DNA of 48,946 bases from Oscillospiraceae bacterium (GTDB taxonomy: Bacteria > Bacillota_A > Clostridia > Oscillospirales > Oscillospiraceae): positions 1 through 48,946 of the forward strand of contig JAFVPA010000001.1 in NCBI GenBank assembly GCA_017505505.1, in the 5' to 3' direction. Position 1 is the stretch's first letter; each line of letters begins with the position of its first letter. A program made the translations under genes and the position numbers. The notes beneath the pieces were generated by a model. It made no database searches. It was not told the origin of the DNA and saw only the letters and a program-made list of their open reading frames with translations. This document shows positions 41,730 to 48,946 of this stretch, piece after piece.

Positions 41730-43584
41730 ATTCTGCGTAGGCCATCGGAAAGTTCAAATATTGCTCCCAGATATAGGTTTCGGGGGATTTCCGCAGGCCA
41801 TAGGCCTGGCGGATACCTTCGCAGAGCGTTAGCAGTTTGGCCTGCATCGTTGAACTGCGGAACAGCTGGGCGTTGCCTGGAAGAATCGCATTTTCCATGA
41901 TCCGTGCCCGGTCTTCTTTGGGGAAGGAGGTCGAGTAAGCATCCACGAAGGCCCGGTCCGGACCGGAGAGGTACCCTTCCATACCGGAAGCCAGCCCGGC
42001 ACCGTAATGGTACACAAATCCAGTGGGATTTAACGTTTCCCACTGGTCGAACGCAGAGCTTTCTGCCAGGATGTGAGTCTCCATCACATGGAACAGCTCA
42101 TGGTACAGGGCCTGTTCGGCGTATTTTCCTACAGATATGACCACATAAGCATCGGTACCGTCCAAAAACTGGATTCCGGTAGCGGTATCCAGAGAGCCGG
42201 ATTCCGGAGTTCCGGTAATACGCCGTACCAGTGCGATGGTCAAGCTGCCGAAATGGGACCGGGTCTTTTCCAGGACATGTTGTGGGTATTGGGAGAGCCG
42301 CTGGTCCAGAAGCGCCAGTTCCTGCATGAGTACACGGTCCAGGGTCTCTGCTTCAAATTGGTAATCCCAGGGCTGGACGGCCAGGGACGCCTCTCCTATG
42401 CAGATGTGGATGCCGTATTTATTGCCTAACTCTGCGGCGTAGGCTTGGCACCGGGCCAGGGCCTGCTGGTCCTGGTCAGCGTTTCCGGCGTATGCTTCCG
42501 TGAATCCCTTTTTGCTGCTGCTATTTTCGGGGACATCCCAGCGGTAGATCGTGTCACAGTCTGCGGCGGGATCATAAGCCAGAATATAAATGGTGCCGCC
42601 GGATACACTGAGGGCAGATTTTGGTATTTGCAGGGGCGGAAGCATCAGCTGGGCCCGGAGGGTTCCGGTCTCCAACTGGTAATAGGAAAGCCGGATGCCA
42701 GACTCCTCATAAGACGCGGTTATACAGGAATCTTCCTTGGGCAGGAAAAAGCTTTCCGCTGCTGTATCCGCCGGATACAGGATGTGGGGCGTGGTATCGG
42801 AGATACCAAATATCAGCAGGTCCAATCCTCCGGTGGGAAGGGTAGCGTAGTAATGGCCGCCGTTGGTGCAGAGCTGGATATCTTCGTCCTGCTGCTCCAG
42901 CAGGCGTCCATTCTCAGCATCCAGAAAGAGGGTCCTGACGGCGGCTCCGTCCCGGATGCGGCATTGCAGTACGGTATCGTTCAGATGCAGTCCGGTGAGC
43001 TGCTGGTCATCATAGGAAAGCTCCTTGATCGTCCGGTGGATCCCGGAGCCTAAGTCCCAGGCACGGATGGCACCATATGTACAATAATAAACCGTGGACT
43101 GGTCCCCGGACAAAATGGGGCTGCCTGTAATGGTTTCGGTCATATCATATCGGCAGATGGGTGTCAGTGTCTTATCCAGGACCACCAGCTGCCGCTTGGC
43201 CGGGTCATAAAAAGAAAGGGTTTCAGCATCGGTCCGGACGGAAGGGTCGCTGGGGTCCAGTTCGTGACCCAGTGTTACCTCGGAGGCAACCGTAAGATCC
43301 CGTCCCGTCAGCCGGGTCAGGGTGGTGGAGCCATAGCCGGAGAAAACAATCAGGTCATCACCGATGGCCTGCAGTCCACGGACCTTGCGTATGGTCAGAG
43401 GATTTACCCGGAGGGCACCCCGGTTGGCTTCCTCCAGAGGATGCCCCGGCTCGTACATACTGACAGGTTCCGTTTCCAAGGCGGTGACGGTGGTAGGGAT
43501 GGTCGAAACTTCGGTGGGAATGTCTCGGGCCTTCTGGGTACAGCCGCAGAGCAGCAGGCACAGGAACAGGGGCAAAAGCTTCAT
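41728..43584 (-). CDS. Lipoprotein with beta-propeller-like N-terminus and HExxH zinc-protease-like C-terminus
   Basis: A 618-residue lipoprotein: signal peptide ending in the lipobox LLCGC (Cys about 15), a Thr/Pro/Glu linker, then about 330 residues of repeating beta units typical of a propeller, e.g. GDDLIVFSGYGSTTLTRL and STVYYCTYGAIRAWDLGSG. The C-terminal 180 residues are helical and carry YHELFHVMETHI with His495, Glu496 and His499, the zincin signature. A third metal ligand is not assigned. GGAGACAA precedes the ATG at 43584. It begins one base after the upstream DUF6472 gene. Substrate unknown; I do not recognise the whole architecture. Confidence 0.72.
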   Translation of the reverse strand: MKLLPLFLCLLLCGCTQKARDIPTEVSTIPTTVTALETEPVSMYEPGHPLEEANRGALRVNPLTIRKVRGLQAIGDDLIVFSGYGSTTLTRLTGRDLTVASEVTLGHELDPSDPSVRTDAETLSFYDPAKRQLVVLDKTLTPICRYDMTETITGSPILSGDQSTVYYCTYGAIRAWDLGSGIHRTIKELSYDDQQLTGLHLNDTVLQCRIRDGAAVRTLFLDAENGRLLEQQDEDIQLCTNGGHYYATLPTGGLDLLIFGISDTTPHILYPADTAAESFFLPKEDSCITASYEESGIRLSYYQLETGTLRAQLMLPPLQIPKSALSVSGGTIYILAYDPAADCDTIYRWDVPENSSSKKGFTEAYAGNADQDQQALARCQAYAAELGNKYGIHICIGEASLAVQPWDYQFEAETLDRVLMQELALLDQRLSQYPQHVLEKTRSHFGSLTIALVRRITGTPESGSLDTATGIQFLDGTDAYVVISVGKYAEQALYHELFHVMETHILAESSAFDQWETLNPTGFVYHYGAGLASGMEGYLSGPDRAFVDAYSTSFPKEDRARIMENAILPGNAQLFRSSTMQAKLLTLCEGIRQAYGLRKSPETYIWEQYLNFPMAYAE

Positions 43585-43585
43585 T

Positions 43586-43762
43586 TTATTGTCTCCTTGC
43601 GAGGGTGTAGTCATCGCCCTGCCGGTAGTAGGGACAGTGCTGATTGCGGGAGGTCATGATGCGGTAGACTTCATCCTCGTCCAGATCCATCATGCAGTAG
43701 TACTCCTCAAATTCCTCGTCATAATCATAATGCCAACAGCTTTCACATTCTGTCGAATACAC
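43586..43762 (-). CDS. DUF6472-like small Cys-containing protein
   Basis: A 58-residue protein too short for usual gene callers. It starts at GTG (43762) after GGAGGGATA. The sequence begins MYSTECESCWHYDYDEEFEE and contains DLDEDEVYRIM and HCPYYRQGDDY; four cysteines (6, 9, 23, 43) could bind zinc. The pattern matches the DUF6472 family of short clostridial proteins as I recall it. Its TAA ends one base before the ATG of the propeller-zincin lipoprotein, so both are translationally coupled. Function unknown. Confidence 0.8.
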   Translation of the reverse strand: MYSTECESCWHYDYDEEFEEYYCMMDLDEDEVYRIMTSRNQHCPYYRQGDDYTLARRQ

Positions 43763-43797
43763 GGATATCCCTCCATTTTTTTTAGAATAAATGTGTA

Positions 43798-43903
43798 GTA
43801 GGGCGGCTTGCCCTCAAGCCGCCGGATGTTTTCGTGATCTGAGCGGCTAATGGACTGCTCAGATATCGGGACCGCCCGGCGGCTTGAGGGCAAGCCGCCC
43901 TAC
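43798..43903. repeat. GTAGGG-family repeat, copy 8 (106 bp, symmetric CTTG subtype)
   Basis: Left GTAGGGCGGCTTGCCCTCAA then GCCGCCGG; right GGCGGCTTGAGGGCAAGCCG then CCCTAC, a perfect inverted match. Inside, CTGAGCGG.. and CTGCTCAG can pair weakly. Confidence 0.88.
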
Positions 43904-43911
43904 AGGGAGAT

Positions 43912-44529
43912 TTATAAAAGCTTGTCAAGATACCCCTTCACATCGAAGGGACGGATCTTTTCATCCTTGCGCAGGTACAGGGGGTGGTGGGGATGGCCTT
44001 TTTTCGTGATGGCCCCGGCGCAGTACCACTGGGCACCGAATTCCTCACCGGCCAGGAGCAAATCCCGGACACAGTCGGGAAGATATTTCCGCTTCTCGAT
44101 GATGGCTCCCCAGGCGGCCCAGACGGCAGGCTTTTCGGAGATGGACAGCACATAGCGGAAGGCTTCCAGATTTTCTTTGTGAAGCAGAGGGTTGCACTGC
44201 TTCTCCATATCATCGGGAGAGGTGGCCCGCTGGGCGTAGACGTTGAACATGATGAAGGAGTCAAATCCGTTTCCCAGAGCGATGCGCTCCACGGATTTCA
44301 GGGTGTTGTCCAGGGCATCGGGCTTGGCCGTGGAAGGGTTAATGCCGATGCAGATCAGGGGATTTTTGCCCCGGGTGCCCAGAATGTAACGGTATTCGGA
44401 ATAAAAATTGGGGGCGTACAGCCACTTTTCAATATCATATTCCGGAGAGGGGGTATTGGCAGCTTCCAGAGCCTGCTGAAAAGTTACCAACTCCATCTCG
44501 GCAGTGGTGCCGCTGGGAATGTGGGCCAT
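43912..44529 (-). CDS. DUF1643 domain protein
   Basis: A 205-residue soluble protein with the DUF1643 pattern: EYRYILGTRG then PLICIGINPSTAKPDALDNT near residue 60-80 and a FNVYAQRATSPDDM segment, with AVWAAWGA and GHPHHPLYL further on. Such proteins often accompany mobile or defence regions, but here the neighbours are housekeeping. Function unknown. It starts immediately after the stop of the upstream membrane gene (TAAATG) and is therefore coupled to it. GGAAGTG is the likely ribosome site. Confidence 0.88.
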   Translation of the reverse strand: MAHIPSGTTAEMELVTFQQALEAANTPSPEYDIEKWLYAPNFYSEYRYILGTRGKNPLICIGINPSTAKPDALDNTLKSVERIALGNGFDSFIMFNVYAQRATSPDDMEKQCNPLLHKENLEAFRYVLSISEKPAVWAAWGAIIEKRKYLPDCVRDLLLAGEEFGAQWYCAGAITKKGHPHHPLYLRKDEKIRPFDVKGYLDKLL

Positions 44530-45108
44530 TTACACTTCCTCCACGGTGGGGAACCAGAGGCTCTGGCTGGGATCGTGGAAATCACAGCTTTGCATATCCC
44601 GGCCGGTCTGCAGGCACCAGGCAGCGAAGGCGGTATCCAGGAAGGGATAAACACCGTCAAAAGCGGACTGGACACTGACGGCGCTGCCATCGGCCATATG
44701 CAGCTCCACTACCACGTTGCCGCCCTGGATCAGATACAGCTTCTGGCCGACGATATCCTTATAATAATAGGTAACATCCTTTTTGCCGAAGCGGCACAGC
44801 AGGAAGCTTTCGCCGTCGTAGAAGATGCCGAAGCTTAAGTAATACACCGCCATGGCAACGCCCATCAGAAGAACGATGATGCCGCCCCAGATCAGAACAG
44901 GGCCGTCGGTGATGCCGACACAGATGGCCATAATACCGAGAACGGTCAGAATCACGCCGAAAATACCGTAGCGTTTGTTGGCCCGGACGGCCTTGCCGCT
45001 GCGGTGCTGGGCCTTGCTGCGGAACAATTTTGCGAATGCTTTATCCACCAGGTAGCAGACACCAAAAACCAGGGCTGCTACCAGCAGAATGGGAATGAGT
45101 TGTGCCAT
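44530..45108 (-). CDS. Membrane protein with PH-like C-terminal domain, unknown
   Basis: A 192-residue protein with three membrane segments in the first 90 residues (about 5-22, 48-66, 72-92) and a basic cytosolic loop RSKAQHRSGKAVRANKR. The C-terminal half is soluble and strand-rich (FYDGESFLLCRFGKKDVTYY, VVVELHMADGSAVSV), resembling bacterial PH domains. AAGGAGAA precedes the ATG at 45108. Not assigned to a family. The next gene follows without gap. Confidence 0.68.
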   Translation of the reverse strand: MAQLIPILLVAALVFGVCYLVDKAFAKLFRSKAQHRSGKAVRANKRYGIFGVILTVLGIMAICVGITDGPVLIWGGIIVLLMGVAMAVYYLSFGIFYDGESFLLCRFGKKDVTYYYKDIVGQKLYLIQGGNVVVELHMADGSAVSVQSAFDGVYPFLDTAFAAWCLQTGRDMQSCDFHDPSQSLWFPTVEEV

Positions 45109-45174
45109 GTTGTTTTTCTCCTTTGTCAAAACAGGATCCGGTGATGCAGTGTCACAGGGGTTAGGAATAACTTA

Positions 45175-45252
45175 TGTAGGGCGGCTTGACCTCAAGCCGC
45201 CGCGTTCAGCAATGTGCCGATAGGCGGCGGGCTGAGGGCAGCCCGCCCTACA
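45175..45252. repeat. GTAGGG-family repeat, copy 9 (78 bp, CTTG subtype)
   Basis: Left end TGTAGGGCGGCTTGACCTCA then AGCCGCCG; right end GGCGGGCTGAGGGCAGCCCG then CCCTACA. Same orientation as copies 1 and 7. Confidence 0.87.
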
Positions 45253-45262
45253 GGAAGAATTA

Positions 45263-45796
45263 TTATGCCCAGATCACGTAGTCCACGGGGATATCATGTG
45301 CTTCTGTTTCCAGCTGGGGCAGCATCTGGAATTCGTAGCACAGCGCCAGGGTGGGGTGGTTCGGTTCCGCGGCCAGGAACTTATCATAGAAGCCGCCGCC
45401 GTAGCCGATGCGGTGGCCCTGAGGGTCGAAGGCCATGCCGGGCATCAGCACCAGCGCGGTGGTATCGTCTGCCACGGGGTCGTCGGCAATCGGCTCGGGG
45501 ATCCCGGCGTAGCCCTTTTCTACTTTGGAAAGGTCGTCCATGAAGATGAACTTCATTTCATCACCGTAGCATTTGGGCACAGCTACCCGCTTGCCGTCTT
45601 TCAGGGCCTGCTCCAGCATGGGGACGGTGCGGACCTCCTGATTATAGGGCAGGTAACCGTAGATGGTTTTGGCATTTTTGTAGGCTTCAGAGGAGAGAAA
45701 CAGTTCCCCCAGCTTCTCGCTGCGGCTGACGATCTCCTCTTCGGTCATGGCGCGCTTGCGCTCCCGGATGGAGCGGCGGAGTTCTTTCTTATCCAT
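45263..45796 (-). CDS. 5-formyltetrahydrofolate cyclo-ligase
   Basis: A 177-residue ATP-dependent enzyme (MTHFS) converting 5-formyl-THF to methenyl-THF. N-terminal basic helix KKELRRSIRERKRAM, strand YGYLPYNQEV, and the ATP/substrate region LMPGMAFDPQGHRIGYGGGF with DKFL after it. Length is at the short end of the family. It overlaps the upstream regulator gene by eight bases, so the two are coupled. Confidence 0.95.
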   Translation of the reverse strand: MDKKELRRSIRERKRAMTEEEIVSRSEKLGELFLSSEAYKNAKTIYGYLPYNQEVRTVPMLEQALKDGKRVAVPKCYGDEMKFIFMDDLSKVEKGYAGIPEPIADDPVADDTTALVLMPGMAFDPQGHRIGYGGGFYDKFLAAEPNHPTLALCYEFQMLPQLETEAHDIPVDYVIWA

Positions 45797-46454
45797 GCTT
45801 TTTTGCCTCCTTGTCAGATCTGGAAGGGCGGAATAACCGGAACCAGAGGAAAATGGCCAGCTGTCCCGGGATGCCCAGCAGGAAAATTTTCCAGAAATTG
45901 TATTGCCAGACAGACCGCAGGATCATGTAGATGCTCAGCAGACTGCCCCAGACGATGATGGTGATGAGTGCCTGGTTCCAGCGAAAATCCCGCCAGGCCG
46001 AGCGCAGGCTCAGCAGAACGATGGCATTGGCCGGGATGGCGATGAAGAACAGCAGGCAGCTGTACTTTTCCAGAAAATCGAAGCTGGATAAAATCACGAA
46101 GGCAAACAGCGCCACGAACCATACCAGGGTAGAGGACAGGGCCAGGATCACGTTTTTGTTGGCCTTCCGTTTCAGGGCCTTCTCGGATACCTGGGTCATG
46201 GCCTTTTCCAGCTTGCCGGGATTGCCGGGCAGCTCGTTGGGATCGGAAATCAGGTCGTTGACTGTGATACCGAAAAGCTCTGCCAGGGCCATCAGTGTCA
46301 GCACATCCGGGATGGATTCGCCCCGCTCCCATTTGGAAACAGCCTTGTCGGAATAATTCAGTTTTTCCGCCAGCCCCACCTGGGTCAGACCCGCATTCTT
46401 GCGGTGGGCGGCAATATTCGCGCCGATTCGGAGCTTCAGCTTCTCGTCGTCCAT
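45789..46454 (-). CDS. XRE-type HTH regulator fused to a membrane domain
   Basis: A 221-residue protein. Residues about 7-65 form an XRE helix-turn-helix (GLTQVGLAEKLNYSDKAVSK with WERGESIPD). A basic linker (KALKRKANKN) leads to four membrane segments (about 103-124, 128-147, 156-176, 186-205). A membrane-tethered regulator, such as one that relays a membrane signal to DNA, is the natural reading. TGGAGGG precedes the ATG. It overlaps the 5-formyl-THF cyclo-ligase gene by eight bases. Confidence 0.88.
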   Translation of the reverse strand: MDDEKLKLRIGANIAAHRKNAGLTQVGLAEKLNYSDKAVSKWERGESIPDVLTLMALAELFGITVNDLISDPNELPGNPGKLEKAMTQVSEKALKRKANKNVILALSSTLVWFVALFAFVILSSFDFLEKYSCLLFFIAIPANAIVLLSLRSAWRDFRWNQALITIIVWGSLLSIYMILRSVWQYNFWKIFLLGIPGQLAIFLWFRLFRPSRSDKEAKKHG

Positions 46455-46482
46455 GATTTCCCTCCAGCAGATAGTTACTCAC

Positions 46483-46511
46483 ATTTTAGCACAAAATCTC
46501 ATGGTTTGCAA
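46483..46511 (-). promoter_or_regulatory. Promoter of the XRE-membrane regulator
   Basis: Minus strand TTGCAA (46506-46511), 17-bp spacer, TAAAAT (46483-46488) with TGC before it (extended -10). Confidence 0.75.
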
Positions 46512-46519
46512 GGAAAGGG

Positions 46520-46700
46520 GCAAAAAATAAAACCGCCCATTGGCAGGCCTTCATAAAACAGCTTAAGCCCGACTGCATTTTGCAGCCGGGCCCAGACTGT
46601 CGATAAACCCTGTGGCGCGGGAGCACCCAAGCCTTCTCCTTGTTCGCACCATATGGCAATTTGCTATGCATGGGGTGCGCTCTTATGACTGTTCAATAAA
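46520..46700. other. Intergenic region with hairpins, no assigned gene
   Basis: Holds an 11-bp stem with one mismatch GCCCGACTGCA (46567-46577) / TGCAGCCGGGC (46581-46591), likely the terminator of the upstream minus-strand lipoprotein, and a CGCACC/GGTGCG pair around 46645-46680. A 61-residue minus-strand frame (46486-46671) has no ribosome site I trust. A stable small RNA is possible but unsupported. Confidence 0.35.
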
Positions 46701-46710
46701 TTGGAATTTG

Positions 46711-47436
46711 TCAATGAGCTATTACTTCTACAAGCACAGCATCTTCAGCCGCAAAGTAATCAGCCGTGTTGCTACTATATCCCGAAGATTTCCATGCTTG
46801 GTCAAACGTAATGGTTTCCAGATTGCTCAGATACACAAATGTTATATCTGCGGAAGCATTCGGCATCCTACCTGTAATTTCCAATCTGTATTTATACGTA
46901 ATGCCATCGAGTTCCCATGTACCGTTTTCGTTATTCTTTATTCTAAACTCACGTATACCCAGACGAGATTCATCCGTTTCCGACGTTTCAGTACTATCTA
47001 AAGTACTCAGGTCATACTGAGAAAAGAAAGGAATGACATCATCAGAAATATTCATATGGATAAGACGGTAGCGAACAGGATAACCATCATTCCCCTCTCC
47101 CGTATAAAAGACCGTGTCATCACCATATGTCAAATGGAATTCTTCGCCATTATCGAAGAGAAACACAACAGAATAGCTGCCTTCGTAGTAACCCTTGCCG
47201 CTTCCCAGAGGTTTACCAACTGTATCTCCCACAAAGGAAATAATATTTGCCATATCTGCTTCGTTGGTGATGGTAGTGGAATACCCACTATGTCCATTTA
47301 CCAGCTTTACTTGGGTAACACCAGAAAAGTCATATTCTCTACCTATCTGGATTTCTCCTCCAGGTGCATCGTTCTTACAACCAGTAATCGCTAACGCCAA
47401 AATCAGAACAAAAATGAAAAACAAATGCTTTTTCAT
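46711..47436 (-). CDS. Putative lipoprotein, AT-rich
   Basis: A 241-residue lipoprotein: signal peptide with lipobox LAITGC (Cys about 20) and an Asp/Gly linker. The mature protein is strand-rich: EYDFSGVTQVKLVNGHSGYS, YSVVFLFDNGEEFHLTYGDD, IREFRIKNNENGTWELDGIT. No family recognised. AAGGAGTG precedes the ATG at 47436. Codon use is clearly more AT-rich than neighbouring genes, suggesting separate origin. Probably a surface or stress lipoprotein. Confidence 0.75.
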   Translation of the reverse strand: MKKHLFFIFVLILALAITGCKNDAPGGEIQIGREYDFSGVTQVKLVNGHSGYSTTITNEADMANIISFVGDTVGKPLGSGKGYYEGSYSVVFLFDNGEEFHLTYGDDTVFYTGEGNDGYPVRYRLIHMNISDDVIPFFSQYDLSTLDSTETSETDESRLGIREFRIKNNENGTWELDGITYKYRLEITGRMPNASADITFVYLSNLETITFDQAWKSSGYSSNTADYFAAEDAVLVEVIAH

Positions 47437-47481
47437 ACAATCACACTCCTTCGTTAAATTCAAGTTTATCGGTCTATTAAC

Positions 47482-47510
47482 ATAGTACCACATGAAATCC
47501 AATTATACAA
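47482..47510 (-). promoter_or_regulatory. Promoter of the AT-rich lipoprotein
   Basis: Minus strand TTGTAT (47505-47510), 17-bp spacer, TACTAT (47482-47487). The -35 box lies in the tail of the prfC terminator. Confidence 0.6.
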
Positions 47511-47544
47511 GAACAGGCACAGCAGATGAACTGCTGTGCCTGTT
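47504..47544 (-). terminator. Intrinsic terminator after prfC
   Basis: Perfect 14-bp stem AACAGGCACAGCAG (47512-47525) / CTGCTGTGCCTGTT (47531-47544); the minus-strand tail is CTTGTATAATTGG, only moderately T-rich. Confidence 0.8.
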
Positions 47545-47586
47545 AACTGTTTTATGAGCACTTGTCCGATGTGGATGGCTGGAAAA

Positions 47587-48946
47587 TCAGCCTTCCTGGA
47601 CCACGATCTCGGAGACCTTCAGACCGGGATTGCGGCGGCAGGTGAAGTCGATGGCCCAGAAGCTGGAGAATACCAGCAGGCTGCGGCCGCGATAGTCTTC
47701 CAGAAGCTCTGCATCGCTGCCCAGATTCAGGTCGCTGAGTTCGCCGGAGTATTCATCGATGAGGCGGATCTCCTCATAAGGCAGCATTTCCATCCGCAGG
47801 TCCACACCGTATTCGTTCTTCATACGGTACTGGAACACATCCAGCTGCAGGGTACCCACGACACCCACGATGACTTCCTCCATACCGGAGTTGGGGACCT
47901 TGAAGATCTGGATGGCACCCTCCTGGGCGATCTGCTCGGTGCCCTTGACGAACTGTTTGCGCTTCATGGAGTCCTTGGCGGACACCCGGCAAAAGTGTTC
48001 GGGGGCGAAGGTGGGGATGCCGGAATAGCTGAACTTCTTGCCGGGGACGGTGATGGTATCACCGATGGCGAAGATGCCGGGGTCGAAGACACCGATGACG
48101 TCGCCTGCGTAGGCTTCCTCGACGATTTCACGCTCGGCGGCCATCAGCTGCTGGGGCTGGGAAAGGCGCATCTTCTTCTTGCCCTGGATGTGGTAGTATT
48201 CCTTGTCACGCTCAAACTTACCGGAGCAGATGCGCATGAAGGCCAGACGGTCCCGGTGGGCCTTGTTCATGTTGGCCTGGATCTTGAAGACAAAGGCGGA
48301 GAAATCGGGACTGAAGGTATCCACCACACCGGCATCGGAGGTACGGGCCAGAGGGGGAGGGGTCAGCTGCAGGAAGTTCTCCAGGAAGGGCTCAATGCCG
48401 AAGTTGGTCAGAGCGGAACCGAAGAACACGGGGGACAGCTGGCCGTTGCGGACAGCCTCCATATCCATCTCCCGGCCGGCGGACAGCAGCTCTACATCGT
48501 CGATGAGCTGCTGGTGCTTTGCTTCGCTGTCCAGCAGTTCGGCGACCTGGGCATCGTACAGGTCCACGGACATCTTACCGGCCTTGCGCTTGCCGGTGTT
48601 GCTGGAGAAGAAGATCAGCTCTTCCTTCTCCCGGTCGTAAACGCCCTGGAAATCCTTGCCGGAGCCGATGGGCCAGTTCATGGCGTAGGTCTCAATACCC
48701 AGCTCCCGCTCCACTTCATCCAGCAGGTCGAAGGGGTCCTTGGTTTCCCGGTCCATCTTGTTGACGAAGGTGAAGATGGGGATATGGCGCATGGCGCAGA
48801 CTTTGAAAAGCTTCCGGGTCTGGGGCTCGACACCCTTGGCACCGTCGATGACCATGACGGCGGAGTCCGCGGCCATCAGAGTACGGTAGGTATCCTCGGA
48901 GAAGTCCTGGTGGCCCGGGGTGTCCAGGATGTTGATGCAGAAGCCG
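47587..48946 (-). CDS. prfC: Peptide chain release factor 3, C-terminal part (5' truncated by window)
   Basis: Translational GTPase that recycles RF1/RF2 from ribosomes after termination. The frame is open to the window end. Upstream of the first ATG at 48876 the frame reads DTPGHQDFSEDTYRTL, the RF3-type G3 motif. Downstream: VNKMDRE (G4), FFGSALTNFG (G5 region), the RF3-specific EAYAGDVIGVFDPG, and GVVGTLQLDVFQYRMKNEYG. The C-terminal domain is complete. The N-terminal P-loop is outside the window. Confidence 0.94.
   Translation of the reverse strand, partial: GFCINILDTPGHQDFSEDTYRTLMAADSAVMVIDGAKGVEPQTRKLFKVCAMRHIPIFTFVNKMDRETKDPFDLLDEVERELGIETYAMNWPIGSGKDFQGVYDREKEELIFFSSNTGKRKAGKMSVDLYDAQVAELLDSEAKHQQLIDDVELLSAGREMDMEAVRNGQLSPVFFGSALTNFGIEPFLENFLQLTPPPLARTSDAGVVDTFSPDFSAFVFKIQANMNKAHRDRLAFMRICSGKFERDKEYYHIQGKKKMRLSQPQQLMAAEREIVEEAYAGDVIGVFDPGIFAIGDTITVPGKKFSYSGIPTFAPEHFCRVSAKDSMKRKQFVKGTEQIAQEGAIQIFKVPNSGMEEVIVGVVGTLQLDVFQYRMKNEYGVDLRMEMLPYEEIRLIDEYSGELSDLNLGSDAELLEDYRGRSLLVFSSFWAIDFTCRRNPGLKVSEIVVQEG

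Noticed and set aside
10399..45252. CRISPR array interpretation of the repeats
   Set aside because: Copies are kilobases apart and lack regular spacers or cas genes.
46486..46671. 61-residue minus-strand frame
   Set aside because: It overlaps the XRE promoter, has no ribosome site, and its composition is not protein-like.

Overview
The window reads as a chromosomal segment from a low-to-moderate-GC-ancestry but GC-rich-codon Firmicute, most likely a gut Clostridia member of the Oscillospiraceae/Ruminococcaceae type. Reasons: Gram-positive style pyrimidine genes (PyrK plus NAD-type PyrD), an NPKTGD sortase-type cell-wall signal, lysine and manganese riboswitches followed by Firmicute-type intrinsic terminators, near-consensus sigma-A promoters with 17-bp spacers, and several families typical of this group (DUF5058, DUF6472, DUF1846, UPF0597/CyuA, short CstA). 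No rRNA, tRNA, CRISPR array, prophage or transposase gene was seen.

Layout. 1-1159 is the 3' part of a phosphoglucomutase/phosphomannomutase gene. 1318-5940 holds a lipoprotein, thioredoxin, a Cys-rich small protein, an ATC-hydrolase-like protein, a CyuA-type cysteine desulfidase and AzlCD: a possible sulfur/amino-acid module. 5977-10372 has a Mn riboswitch with mntP, VanZ-like, lipoprotein, MBOAT acyltransferase and DHHW protein (probable surface-polymer acylation). 10505-14081 (minus) has small membrane proteins, a MATE exporter and nagA. 14207-17108 is trkA-trkH. 17245-26580 is the pyrimidine operon pyrC-carB-pyrK-pyrD-pyrF-pyrE-pyrB-pyrI, with a consensus promoter, a leader attenuator-like hairpin, and two repeat elements in otherwise tight gene junctions; carA is absent from it.

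26639-31486 contains a DUF4177 protein, DUF1846 protein and a three-gene unit of two membrane proteins (DUF5058 and a partner) plus a membrane-anchored M20 peptidase. 31800-34899 has a cell-wall-anchored surface protein and a MarR-DegV pair whose promoter carries two identical GTTGA-N4-TCAAC operators. 35071-38546 has two convergent cstA paralogues around a small protein. 38738-41677 has a hemolysin-III-like protein, lysA under a lysine riboswitch, and a CBS-domain protein. 41728-47436 (minus) has a propeller-zincin lipoprotein, a small DUF6472 protein, DUF1643, membrane protein, 5-formyl-THF cyclo-ligase, an XRE-membrane regulator and an AT-rich lipoprotein. 47587-48946 is the 3' part of prfC.

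The most unusual structure is a family of nine short non-coding repeats (about 76-139 bp, plus one solitary 32-bp palindrome) ending in GTAGGG...CCCTAC, with each terminus itself a hairpin, and both ends of any one copy carrying the same hairpin variant. A second recurrent pattern is promoters whose -35 box lies inside the preceding gene's terminator. All calls are by reading only; no database search was run.
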